A DNA stretch of 64,000 nucleotides from Paraburkholderia phytofirmans PsJN (GCF_000020125.1 NC_010676.1:434001-498000); one strand, 5' to 3'. Positions 16,796 through 24,081 are shown, numbered from the stretch's first letter. A program made the numbers and translations. Notes: a model not told the origin generated them from the letters alone.

Positions 16796-16815
16796 TACGA
16801 ACAGGGCTGTTCGTA
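16796..16815. promoter_or_regulatory. 20-bp palindrome in the leader of a DUF4148 gene
   Basis: TACGAACA (16796-16803), a GGGC loop and TGTTCGTA (16808-16815) form a perfect 8-bp inverted repeat ending 32 bp before the ATG at 16848. It could be an operator or, in RNA, a leader hairpin upstream of the GGAGG ribosome site. Confidence 0.4.
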
Positions 16816-16847
16816 GCAGAACGAAGCGAAGTCTGGAGGTCGTCGTC

Positions 16848-17132
16848 ATGAAGTCCCTTATTCAAGCCGTTGTGGTTGCCGCTGTGCTTGCAGCGCCGGT
16901 TGCGGTGTTTGCCCAAACGAACTCGCCTGTCACCCGCGCGCAAGTGCGTGCCGAGTTGATCGAACTCGAACAGGCCGGCTATAACCCGGGCCGCGGTGAA
17001 GACCCGAACTATCCGGCCGATATTCAGGCCGCCGAAGCACGGGTGGCGGCGCGGCATGCCGCGACGGGTTTCGGCGGCAGCGCAAGCGGTTCGTCGGAGG
17101 CGGGACGCGCGCCTGTTTCCAATTCGGATTGA
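16848..17132 (+). CDS. Small exported DUF4148 protein
   Basis: This 94-residue protein has a signal peptide (MKSLIQAVVVAAVLAAPVAV, cut after FAQ). The DUF4148 core is TRAQVRAELIELEQAGYNP, followed by NYPADIQAAEARVAARHA and a Gly/Ser-rich tail. CTGGAGG precedes the ATG at good spacing. It is the fourth DUF4148 paralogue in the window and is divergent from the one at 16285. Function unknown. Confidence 0.8.
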   Translation: MKSLIQAVVVAAVLAAPVAVFAQTNSPVTRAQVRAELIELEQAGYNPGRGEDPNYPADIQAAEARVAARHAATGFGGSASGSSEAGRAPVSNSD

Positions 17133-17155
17133 AATGCGATGTACAACCATCCGCG

Positions 17156-17515
17156 ATGGACGGTGCAACGCACGCGCGTCGCGGCGTCGCGTATGCGGCA
17201 TACGGGTTGATTGGGCTGGCGTCCGCTCCGGTATTTGTCGCCAGTGAACTCGTCCGCGTGTTGAAGCGCGATGCGCGAACCTTTTGCGACGCGCGCTGGC
17301 GGTCAACCGAGCGGAATGCATCGTGAAACGCCGCAAGCGCGCTGGTCTACGCGACGCGCCATAAGCGCAGCCTGGTCGTCATTGCCGGCTTGATGACGAT
17401 GCTATTGCAACGCCGCCCGTTGGTACGCGGTTTGCTGTCAGCTAATGTTTTTATCGCAAGCTGTCACGCCTATGCCCCGAACCCCCGCTACTTGCCAAAG
17501 GTGGAGCGCCCGTGA
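17156..17515 (+). pseudogene. Possible interrupted small membrane protein
   Basis: One frame reads from an ATG at 17156 through a hydrophobic stretch (YGLIGLASAPVFVASEL) to an in-frame TGA at 17324-17326. It then continues open with a second hydrophobic stretch (SLVVIAGLMTMLLQRRP) to a stop at 17513-17515. The protein-like composition on both sides of the TGA suggests one broken gene, but I recognise no family. The 3' part overlaps the start of the receiver gene at 17445. This could also be chance in GC-rich DNA. Confidence 0.22.
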
Positions 17516-17903
17516 GATCCGGGTATTGCACGAATTACCGCGCGTGCTGGTCGTCGACGACAACGTCGGCGCGGCCGAAGCGCTCGCCACCTATCTCTCC
17601 TATGAAGGCGTCGAAGCTCGCGCCGCCGACGGCTGCGAGCAGGCGCTGCGCTGCGTGCGGGACTGGGTGCCCGACGTGGTGGTGCTCGACATCATGATGC
17701 CGGAGCGCGACGGCTATGAAACCGCGAGCGCGCTACGCAGCTATCTGCCGACGCAAAGTCTGGGCATCGTCGCGTTCACCTCGCTCGATGAGGATCACGT
17801 GAAGGAAACCGGCAAGGCACGTCACAATTTCGACGGTTATTGTCAAAAAGGCACGGCCCCGACCGCGTTGCTCGCGCTGATGCGCAAGCTTTGGCGCGAA
17901 TAG
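17445..17903 (+). CDS. Stand-alone response-regulator receiver protein
   Basis: This 152-residue protein is a single receiver domain after an N-terminal tail of about 30 residues. It shows the acidic pair in VLVVDDNVGAAEAL, phosphoacceptor Asp82 in VVVLDIMMPERDGYE, the conserved Thr in AFTSLDE and a Lys in YCQKGTAP. There is no output domain, so it should act by protein contact or as a phosphate sink. An in-frame ATG at 17472 is an alternative start; neither has a good ribosome site. No kinase is adjacent, so it is an orphan. Confidence 0.82.
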   Translation: MFLSQAVTPMPRTPATCQRWSAREIRVLHELPRVLVVDDNVGAAEALATYLSYEGVEARAADGCEQALRCVRDWVPDVVVLDIMMPERDGYETASALRSYLPTQSLGIVAFTSLDEDHVKETGKARHNFDGYCQKGTAPTALLALMRKLWRE

Positions 17904-17942
17904 AGGCGCGGATCGCCGCGCGCGCGACGCCGGAGCCTGACG

Positions 17943-18272
17943 TCAAGCCGGCTCGCTCTCCGCCGTTTCCGCGACGATCTGCTTGAGAATCGCCTCCATC
18001 AAGCCCGGAAAGCGGGCGTCCAACTCAGCGCGCCGCAGCGAATTCTGATGCACGGTGCCGGCCACGCGCGTGCGCACGAGACCCGCCTCGCGCAGGATCC
18101 GGAAGTGATGGGACACACTCGACTTGGGGCGGCCACCGTCGAGCTCGCCGCAGGTGGCCTCGTCGACCGACGCGAGGCGCCGCACGATCTCGAGGCGGAC
18201 CGGGTCGCTCAGGGCATGAAAGAGCCGCCCGAGGGCGAAATCCTCGGCGGCGGGGTGGTTATAGGTGCGCAT
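17943..18272 (-). CDS. ArsR-family transcriptional regulator
   Basis: This 109-residue winged-helix protein is of the ArsR/SmtB family (FHALSDPVRLEIVRRLA, ATCGELDGG, SSVSHHFRILREAGLVRTR). It has one cysteine, in the helix before the recognition helix, and no CxC metal motif, so metal sensing is not supported. It lies divergent from the old-yellow-enzyme gene at 18360 across an 87-bp spacer holding a perfect 16-bp palindrome. A role as repressor of that flavoenzyme, perhaps responding to an electrophile, is likely. Confidence 0.88.
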   Translation of the reverse strand: MRTYNHPAAEDFALGRLFHALSDPVRLEIVRRLASVDEATCGELDGGRPKSSVSHHFRILREAGLVRTRVAGTVHQNSLRRAELDARFPGLMEAILKQIVAETAESEPA

Positions 18273-18308
18273 CCTGCAAATGATAAAGGTTTCTGCGATA
18301 CTTCGTTA

Positions 18309-18324
18309 TTCGATGTTTATCGAA
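18309..18324. promoter_or_regulatory. Palindromic operator between arsR-type gene and OYE
   Basis: TTCGAT (18309-18314), GTTT and ATCGAA (18319-18324) form a perfect 6-bp inverted repeat of the size ArsR-family dimers bind. It lies in the 87-bp divergent spacer, 36 bp before the flavoenzyme ATG and 37 bp from the regulator start. Confidence 0.5.
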
Positions 18325-18359
18325 CTACCGTACAAGCAAGTCCAGAGGAGTTTAGCCTG

Positions 18360-19457
18360 ATGTCCGCATTGTTCCAGCCGTACAAGCTCAAAGACGTTTC
18401 CCTGCGCAACCGGATCGCCATTCCGCCGATGTGCCAATACACCGCCGAAGACGGTTTGATCAACGACTGGCACCGCATCCACCTGGCTGGTCTCGCGCGC
18501 GGCGGCGCGGGTCTGGTGATCGTCGAGGCGACGGCCGTGTCGCCTGAAGGCCGCATCACCCCGGGTTGCGCGGGCATCTGGACAGACGAGCAGGCGCAGG
18601 CTTTTGCGCCGGTCGTGGCGTCGATCAAGGCGGCCGGCGCGGTGCCGGGCATCCAGATCGGCCACGCGGGCCGCAAAGCCAGCGCCAACCGTCCGTGGGA
18701 AGGCGACGACCACATCGCCGACGACGACAGCCGCAGCTGGCAAACCATCGCCCCGTCGGCGATCGCCTTCGGCGGTGGTCTGCCGAAAGTACCTAAAGCG
18801 ATGACGCTCGACGACATTGCGCGCGTTCGCGAAGATTTCGTCGCGGCTGCCAAGCGCGCGCTCGACGCCGGCTTTGAATGGCTCGAGTTGCACTTCGCGC
18901 ACGGCTATCTCGGGCAGAGCTTCTTCTCGACGCACTCCAATCAGCGCGACGACGCTTACGGCGGCAGCCTGGAAAACCGCAGCCGCTTCCTGCTGGAAAC
19001 GCTGGCAGCGGTACGCAAGGTGTGGCCTGAGCATCTGCCGTTGACGGCGCGTTTCGGCGTGATCGAGTACGACGGCCGCGACGAGGAAACCCTCGTCGAA
19101 TCGATCGAACTCGCGAAGAACTTCAAGCGCGAAGGCCTCGACATGCTGAGCGTCAGCGTGGGCTTCTCCACGCCGACGGCGGCGATTCCGTGGGCGCCGG
19201 CGTTTCTCGCGCCGATCGCCGAGCGCGTGCGCCGCGAAGCTGGGATTCCGGTGTCGTCGGCGTGGGGTATCGACACGCCGGAACTGGCGGATCGTTCGGT
19301 GAAGGACGGGCAACTGGATCTGGTGATGGTCGGCCGCGCGCATCTGGCCGATCCGCACTGGCCGTACCATGCGGCGAAGAAGCTCGGTATCGAGCGTCCG
19401 TCGTGGACATTGCCGGCGCCTTATGCGCATTGGCTGGAACGCTATAAGGTCGCCTGA
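18360..19457 (+). CDS. Old yellow enzyme, NADPH:flavin oxidoreductase (XenA/YqjM class)
   Basis: This 365-residue FMN enzyme reduces activated C=C bonds of enones and some nitro compounds with NADPH. Class-typical residues are Cys25 (PPMCQYTAEDG) and the substrate-binding pair His178 and His181 (LHFAHGYLGQSF). These match the positions known in Pseudomonas putida XenA. AGGAG lies upstream of the ATG at 18360; the longer in-frame reading upstream runs into the opposite-strand ArsR gene and is not used. The divergent ArsR regulator and palindrome suggest substrate-responsive control. Confidence 0.92.
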   Translation: MSALFQPYKLKDVSLRNRIAIPPMCQYTAEDGLINDWHRIHLAGLARGGAGLVIVEATAVSPEGRITPGCAGIWTDEQAQAFAPVVASIKAAGAVPGIQIGHAGRKASANRPWEGDDHIADDDSRSWQTIAPSAIAFGGGLPKVPKAMTLDDIARVREDFVAAAKRALDAGFEWLELHFAHGYLGQSFFSTHSNQRDDAYGGSLENRSRFLLETLAAVRKVWPEHLPLTARFGVIEYDGRDEETLVESIELAKNFKREGLDMLSVSVGFSTPTAAIPWAPAFLAPIAERVRREAGIPVSSAWGIDTPELADRSVKDGQLDLVMVGRAHLADPHWPYHAAKKLGIERPSWTLPAPYAHWLERYKVA

Positions 19458-19519
19458 GCGGCTGAGTTTTCGCGTCGAGTTTGTTGTGCTGACCGCGCCG
19501 CCTGGCTCCGCCGCTTTAT

Positions 19520-19537
19520 GCGCCGCGCAGGCGGCGC
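19520..19537 (+). terminator. Terminator-like hairpin after OYE
   Basis: GCGCCGC (19520-19526), a GCAG loop and GCGGCGC (19531-19537) form a perfect 7-bp stem followed by GTTTCATTCT. It lies 62 bp after the flavoenzyme stop. Confidence 0.45.
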
Positions 19538-19651
19538 GTTTCATTCTGCCTCCAGGCGAGCGTCCGGTTGCGCGTGCAGGAGCACGCGCACTCGACCGAC
19601 TGCTGCGCGCGCGATATTTCGCATTGCGTGCTCTGCACCCCGGCGCCGCAT

Positions 19652-19760
19652 TTCCAACTGTTAGACCGATTACAGCGCTCGCAGCATTCCGCGTGAAATG
19701 CTCAGCCGTTTTGTGCCGCGCTTCCAATCGCTAGACCGGCGGCAGTGCCCGCAGCATCTC
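19652..19760. repeat. Two diverged copies of a ~70-bp tandem unit
   Basis: TTCCAACTGTTAGACCG and GCTCGCAGCATTCC (within 19652-19690) recur as TTCCAATCGCTAGACCG and GCCCGCAGCATCTCC (within 19722-19760). The offset is exactly 70 bp, with roughly two thirds of positions alike. The segment ends next to a decayed FAD oxidoreductase gene. Confidence 0.4.
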
Positions 19761-19780
19761 CTGCTCTAACACTCTTCAGC

Positions 19781-20093
19781 TCAGCCACGCGCTTCCACTT
19801 CTTGGCCGCCGTTCAGCCAGTCGCCGCACAGACCCAAGCCGCCCACGTTGCGCCATACGTAACCCGCCGCGAGATCGCCGTCCGGCGCGCATCGGCGTGA
19901 CGCCAACGGCGCGGGGTCCACGCCGCCGGCCTCGGTCCGCCGCAACGCCGAAAGGCTTCCAGCCGGCCGGGCCGCGGCTGCGGTCGAACATGCGCAGCCG
20001 GCAGCCTGCCGCTCGCGGAGTCATGGCGTATGACAGACCGGCAATGCCTGCGCCGACGACCGCGATATGGGCGCGCGAGTCAGAACTCTTCAC
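19781..20093 (-). pseudogene. Decayed NAD/FAD-dependent oxidoreductase (renalase-like)
   Basis: From an ATG at 20093 the minus strand reads a Rossmann FAD-binding N-terminus (HIAVVGAGIAGLSYA, RLRMFDRSRGPAGW). After that the frame loses similarity. In another frame, near 19885-19781, it reads the family C-terminus (DLAAGYVWRNVGGLGLCGDW, then LNGGQEVEARG and a stop). The middle of a protein of about 330 residues, some 220 residues, is missing. The remnant is therefore both internally deleted and frameshifted. Intact relatives are often found near light- or oxidative-stress genes, which matches the MerR/ECF pair downstream. Confidence 0.72.
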
Positions 20094-20215
20094 GATGCTT
20101 CGACCCGGATGGCTGCGCGACGCTGGCCGCGCTTCACGACGTCTTGATTAGTCGTCGGTGCCGAGGCGGATGATCTGCGCGAGTGGTGTCAACAACGGCG
20201 GTGCATCGAAAATAC

Positions 20216-20285
20216 CGTTTCAACCACTTAAAATGAGTCGATAAGTCGTTTCACAAAGCCGAAAATGAAGTATGCTTGAAACGAC
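20216..20285. promoter_or_regulatory. Three CGTTTCA half-sites upstream of the MerR gene
   Basis: CGTTTCA occurs at 20216-20222 and 20247-20253, and its complement TGAAACG at 20277-20283, spaced 31 and 30 bp apart. The last two extend to a perfect 9-bp inverted repeat, GTCGTTTCA and TGAAACGAC. A possible promoter (TTTCAC at 20249, TATGCT at 20271, 16-bp spacer) lies between them. This is a candidate autoregulatory site for the MerR protein. Confidence 0.42.
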
Positions 20286-20305
20286 AATGAATAGTTTGAG
20301 GTTTC

Positions 20306-21337
20306 ATGATGACTTCGTCTGACGAGCAACGACCGGCTCAACAGGGCTACAGAAGCGGTGAGGCAGCGCGCCTCGCCAAGATGCCGGTCACGACCTTGCG
20401 GATCTGGGAGCGCCGTTACGGCGTGGTCGGGCCGGCTAAAACCGCGTCAGGCCAGCGTCTCTACACAGAAGACGACGTCAGGCGACTCACCTTGATCAAA
20501 CTGCTGGTGAGCCGCGGCCACGCGATCGGCGCGATCGCACGGCTCGATCGCGAGCAATTGCAATTTCTGGCTGCGCGCAGCGGACGCGAGAGCGGCGGCG
20601 CGACTGACCTCCCTCTGGTCGAGTCCGTCAATCTCCGGCTCGCTCTCGTGGGCGGCAGCCTTGCGCAGCGTTTTCGGGCGTCGGGTGTCGATTTGCGGCC
20701 CTATGGCGTGAACGAGCTGATCACGTTTGCCGATCTCTCCCTCGCCGCGGCAGGCGGCGGCACGAGCGGAGAGCGCGGCGCGCCGATCGACGCCTTGCTG
20801 GTCAGCATCGACTCACTTCAAGAAGACATCGCGTCACAGATCATTGCGCTCGGCGACGCGGTTCGCGCGAAAGCCATCGCGGTCGTCTACGGCTTCGGCA
20901 CCGGGCCGGCGGCGGAGATTCTGCGCGTGGCGGGCGTGCGTCTTTATCGCGAGCCCGACAGCCGGACAGAATTCCGTCAGATGCTCGGCGACCTGTGCGA
21001 ACGCGTGCGCAGTCAGGAACGCATCGGCGACGACGCCGTGTGGTCGCGCGTGCGCCGTCGCTACGACGACCGCGAGCTGGAAATGATTGCCGGCCGTTCT
21101 TCGACGATTGCGTGCGAGTGTCCGCGTCACCTCGCGGAACTGGTCATGAAGCTCTCGGCGTTCGAGCGCTACAGCGACGCTTGCACGTCGCGCTCGGCGC
21201 AGGACGCCGCGCTGCACCGCTATCTGGGCGACGTCAGCAACCGGGCCTGCGCGATGGTCGAGGCGGCGCTCGAACGTGTCGCGCGCGAAGAAGGCTGGTT
21301 TGCCGGATCGCAGTCGCCGCAGGCCGGTCAGGCATAG
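20306..21337 (+). CDS. MerR-family regulator, LitR/CarH-like architecture
   Basis: This 343-residue protein starts with a MerR winged helix (RSGEAARLAKMPVTTLRIWE, RRYGVVGPAKTASGQRLYTE). A C-terminal part of about 220 residues resembles the cobalamin-binding-like module of LitR/CarH light regulators. I do not see the EH/His cobalamin-binding signature of B12-using CarH, so it may belong to the B12-independent class. Many MerR-type proteins are redox or light responsive. It is followed 27 bp later by an ECF sigma factor. The start at 20306 follows TTTGAGG. The family is clear; the signal is inferred. Confidence 0.75.
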   Translation: MMTSSDEQRPAQQGYRSGEAARLAKMPVTTLRIWERRYGVVGPAKTASGQRLYTEDDVRRLTLIKLLVSRGHAIGAIARLDREQLQFLAARSGRESGGATDLPLVESVNLRLALVGGSLAQRFRASGVDLRPYGVNELITFADLSLAAAGGGTSGERGAPIDALLVSIDSLQEDIASQIIALGDAVRAKAIAVVYGFGTGPAAEILRVAGVRLYREPDSRTEFRQMLGDLCERVRSQERIGDDAVWSRVRRRYDDRELEMIAGRSSTIACECPRHLAELVMKLSAFERYSDACTSRSAQDAALHRYLGDVSNRACAMVEAALERVAREEGWFAGSQSPQAGQA

Positions 21338-21364
21338 CGCGCGCACCGTCCCGGAGGATGTGCA

Positions 21365-21988
21365 ATGTCACATGATGCTTCGACCGACGCGACCATCGGC
21401 GCGTCCGCACTGGATCAGAAGAGCGCGTATCTCGCGGCGCTGCTCGAGCGCGTTTCAAGGCGCGAAGCCGGCGCGTTCGAGGCGCTGTACCGGGCGTCGG
21501 CGCCGTCGCTATTCGGTCTCGCGGTGCGCGTCACCCGCACCAGCGAATCGGCCGAAGAAGTGGTGCAGGACGGCTTCATCAAGATCTGGCGCTTCGCCGG
21601 GTCGTACGACCCCGGCAAGGCTTCGCCGTCCACGTGGATGTCGACCATCGTGAAGAATCAGGCGCTCGATTATTTGCGGCGCAATCCGTATTCCGGCGTG
21701 TATGTCGACGAACTGGACGAGCGCAATGCCGCGGGCGACGCCGACGTGAATTTCTGGCAGGAGTTCGCGCTGGATGCCGAGCGTCTGTCCTCCTATCTCG
21801 GCCGCCTGGCTCCGGTTCAGCGTCAGGCGATCGCGCTTGCCTATTTCCGGGGTCAATCGCAATCGGAGATCGCGCATACTCTCGATGCACCGGTCGGCAC
21901 AGTGAAAAGCTGGATCAGCCGCGGACTGGAGTCGCTGCGCGCGATGGCCGATGCGCGACCTGCGCCGCATCACGGCGGCCTTTACTGA
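21365..21988 (+). CDS. ECF RNA polymerase sigma factor
   Basis: This 207-residue group 4 sigma factor has region 2 (about residues 35-105: FEALYRASAPSLFGLAVRVT, AEEVVQDGFIKIWRFAGSYD, STWMSTIVKNQALDYLR). Region 4 spans about residues 140-195 (LAPVQRQAIALAYFRGQSQS, EIAHTLDAPVGTVKSWISRG). GGAGG precedes the ATG. It is downstream of a MerR-type regulator, and no anti-sigma factor is visible next to it, which is unusual for this group. The likely reading is transcriptional rather than anti-sigma control. Confidence 0.9.
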   Translation: MSHDASTDATIGASALDQKSAYLAALLERVSRREAGAFEALYRASAPSLFGLAVRVTRTSESAEEVVQDGFIKIWRFAGSYDPGKASPSTWMSTIVKNQALDYLRRNPYSGVYVDELDERNAAGDADVNFWQEFALDAERLSSYLGRLAPVQRQAIALAYFRGQSQSEIAHTLDAPVGTVKSWISRGLESLRAMADARPAPHHGGLY

Positions 21989-22172
21989 TCCACTGGCCGG
22001 GCGGCGCCGCGTCGCTTCGAGCATTCGCTGCGGCTATCTTGCAGGGTCACCGATGAACGGCCAACTCGTCGCGCGACCGACTTCACATGCATCGTCAGCA
22101 AGCCACCAACGCGCTTGCGGAACGGCCCTTGCTGCAAGGTCTCTTCATTGACCTGACACGGAGGCTTGACGC

Positions 22173-22850
22173 ATGAACCCATATATCGTCGCTCACATGA
22201 TGTCCTCGCTCGATGGCCGCAGTCTGACGGACGGCTGGCATCTCGACTATGCCTCGGATCTGTACGAAGACACGGCAGCCACTTTCGAAGCCGACGGCTG
22301 GATCTGCGGACGCGTCACCATGCAGGAAATTGCGCACGGCGCGGATTATCCGAAAGGACTCGCCAAGGGCGCCGTGCCGCGCACCGATCACTTCGTCGAA
22401 CGCAAAGCGGATCAGTACGCGATTTCCATCGATCCGCAGGGGCGAGTGGCGTGGAAGAGCAACACCGCGCTCAAGTCGCACGTGATCGAAGTGCTGACCG
22501 AACAGGTTGCCGACGACTACCTCGCTTATCTGCAATCGATCGGCGTGTCATACGTGTTCGGCGGCAAGACCGAACTCGATCTCGGCAAGGTCGTGCAAAC
22601 ACTCGCGCGTGAACTCGGTGTGAAGAAGCTGATCGTGGAGGGCGGTTCGCATGTGAGCGGCGCGTTCGTGAACGCGGGTCTCGTCGACGAAGTCAGCGTG
22701 CTGATTTTGCCGCTGGTGGATGGCCGCAGCGAACATCCTTCCTCGTTCGAAGTGGCCATGGAGAAGTGGCAAGCGCCCGCGTATCTGAAGCTCACGTCCG
22801 TCGAACAAAAGGAACACGGTGCAGTGTGGCTGCGTTATACGAAGGCCTGA
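22173..22850 (+). CDS. RibD C-terminal/dihydrofolate-reductase-fold protein
   Basis: This 225-residue protein has the RibD C-terminal reductase fold: HMMSSLDGRSL at the start, then the nucleotide-binding GADYPKGLA and LIVEGGSHVSGAFVNAGLVD region. Members reduce pyrimidine-type or other carbonyl substrates with NADPH, and stand-alone versions mostly have unknown substrates. It is monofunctional, with no deaminase domain and no other rib genes nearby, so a role in riboflavin synthesis is unlikely. It lies 185 bp after the ECF sigma gene on the same strand. The spacer shows no clear promoter motif. Confidence 0.82.
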   Translation: MNPYIVAHMMSSLDGRSLTDGWHLDYASDLYEDTAATFEADGWICGRVTMQEIAHGADYPKGLAKGAVPRTDHFVERKADQYAISIDPQGRVAWKSNTALKSHVIEVLTEQVADDYLAYLQSIGVSYVFGGKTELDLGKVVQTLARELGVKKLIVEGGSHVSGAFVNAGLVDEVSVLILPLVDGRSEHPSSFEVAMEKWQAPAYLKLTSVEQKEHGAVWLRYTKA

Positions 22851-22871
22851 AGCGCAGGCCTGAAAACCGAA

Positions 22872-22903
22872 CGGCAGAGTCGGATCGAATTCCAACTCTG
22901 CCG
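22872..22903. terminator. Bidirectional terminator hairpin
   Basis: CGGCAGAGT (22872-22880) and ACTCTGCCG (22895-22903) form a perfect 9-bp stem, extended inward by GGA/TCC. It lies between the convergent RibD-like gene (stop 22850) and the DUF4410 lipoprotein gene (stop 22949). No long T-run is present. Confidence 0.55.
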
Positions 22904-22948
22904 CGCTATTCATGATTCTTGCGGTTCAACACGCCGGCTAATGCGTTA

Positions 22949-23719
22949 TCAACCTTTGATGTGTTGCGTCGAGAGCCATCCGCCATTCACACCGATCTCG
23001 CCAATCTGCTTGGCCACTGCATCTGCAAGGCGCTTTGCGTCCGCTGACACTCCAGCGCGTTTGGTTTCGGATACCGCGTGCAGACCGCCACCCACTGCGG
23101 CCGATGTCGCGATACTGCCGGCCGCCGCGCCCACGCCCGCTGTCTCGACCATGCCCGGCGCCTTGCCGCTGTCAGCGTTGGCGGTGAAGGTTTGCACCAG
23201 ACGCGGCGTGCCGCCCGCGGGCTTATACAGAATCTGCACCGAACTGCTCACCTGGCTCTTGCCCGCACCGAGGCCGATCAACATACGGCGACGGCGATTG
23301 CCCGAGTCGATCGTGTTGAAGCTGCCTTGCACGAGCAGCACATTCTGATCGGCGGGTGCGGTGATATCCGAGCGGATCGCGCGCAGACCCATCGACTGCA
23401 ATTGATGCGCGATTTCGTTGGCGACCTGCTCGCGGACTTCGGCGGCATCGGCGGCCTGCTTTTGCGCTGCGGACGAACCTTCGAGCTGCGTCTTCACTTT
23501 CTGCATCATGCCGCCGTCGAGTTTGACCTGGTCCGGATTGGCGTCGAAGGTGTAGACATAAATGTTGTCCGGGCGCACCTGGACCGGCGTGCTCGCCGCG
23601 CTCGCATCCTTGATGCTGCTGCCGGCGCAACCGGTCAGCAGCGCACTGCAAAAGACCATCGTCACGCAGGCCAGACGGGCGGCATTTTTTCTGAGGGATT
23701 TCATTGAAGTAGGCAACAT
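22949..23719 (-). CDS. DUF4410 lipoprotein
   Basis: This 256-residue exported lipoprotein carries a signal peptide ending in the lipobox LLTGC, so it is lipid-anchored in the envelope. The mature part fits DUF4410 (VRPDNIYVYTFDANPDQVKL, then QMGLRAIRS-like and GSFNTIDSGNRRRRMLIGLG stretches). It ends in a Gly/Ala-rich segment with a KRLADAVAKQIGEIG helix. The start at 23719 is chosen because AGGA lies 6 bases upstream; the ATG at 23704 has no ribosome site. Function is unknown. No obvious operon partner is present. Confidence 0.72.
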   Translation of the reverse strand: MLPTSMKSLRKNAARLACVTMVFCSALLTGCAGSSIKDASAASTPVQVRPDNIYVYTFDANPDQVKLDGGMMQKVKTQLEGSSAAQKQAADAAEVREQVANEIAHQLQSMGLRAIRSDITAPADQNVLLVQGSFNTIDSGNRRRRMLIGLGAGKSQVSSSVQILYKPAGGTPRLVQTFTANADSGKAPGMVETAGVGAAAGSIATSAAVGGGLHAVSETKRAGVSADAKRLADAVAKQIGEIGVNGGWLSTQHIKG

Positions 23720-24081
23720 TGTTGATCCTGTCGTCGGCACGCGGTGCCGGAATGTTCGAACGGTTCTCTCGATGATCGGGCAACCGTAGGATCGTTGATC
23801 ATCGGCGAAACGTCTCGCACGTGAAGCACCCTTGATCTCATGCGTTTTGTTTCGTACGCACCGGCAGCGAAACGAAGTATGGACGCGTGACTTCCCGAAC
23901 TCCATTCAACAATTATTTCGTCCTATGTCATGGCGCGAAGCGGTGTCGCGCGGGGCTTTCGCGAGTCGCGAGAGTCAGCGGACGTGGCGGAAAAAAGGCG
24001 AATGTGCGGAGGGGGATCGACCTCGCCGGCAAGCGGCGCGAGGTCGTGCAACGGTGCGGATGACGCCGTACGTATCGGCCA
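23720..24081. other. Intergenic region, one hairpin
   Basis: This 362-bp stretch shows no convincing gene. It contains the hairpin CGACCTCGC (24018-24026)/GCGAGGTCG (24038-24046). On the minus strand a run of six T follows about 20 bases further on, so it may end the transcript of the small gene at 24082-24165. Confidence 0.45.

Larger units (their letters stand above)
19458..19780. other. Intergenic region with hairpin and degenerate tandem repeat
   Basis: This 323-bp stretch carries no gene. It contains a terminator-like hairpin (19520-19537) and two diverged copies of a roughly 70-bp unit, best seen as 19652-19690 and 19722-19760. Confidence 0.5.

Noticed and set aside
16285..17132. Divergent DUF4148 genes as a toxin-antitoxin pair
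   Set aside because: Both have signal peptides and the same DUF4148 core. Neither looks like a toxin or a DNA-binding antitoxin.
22173..22850. Riboflavin biosynthesis gene ribD
   Set aside because: Only the reductase half is present and no other rib gene or FMN riboswitch is visible nearby.
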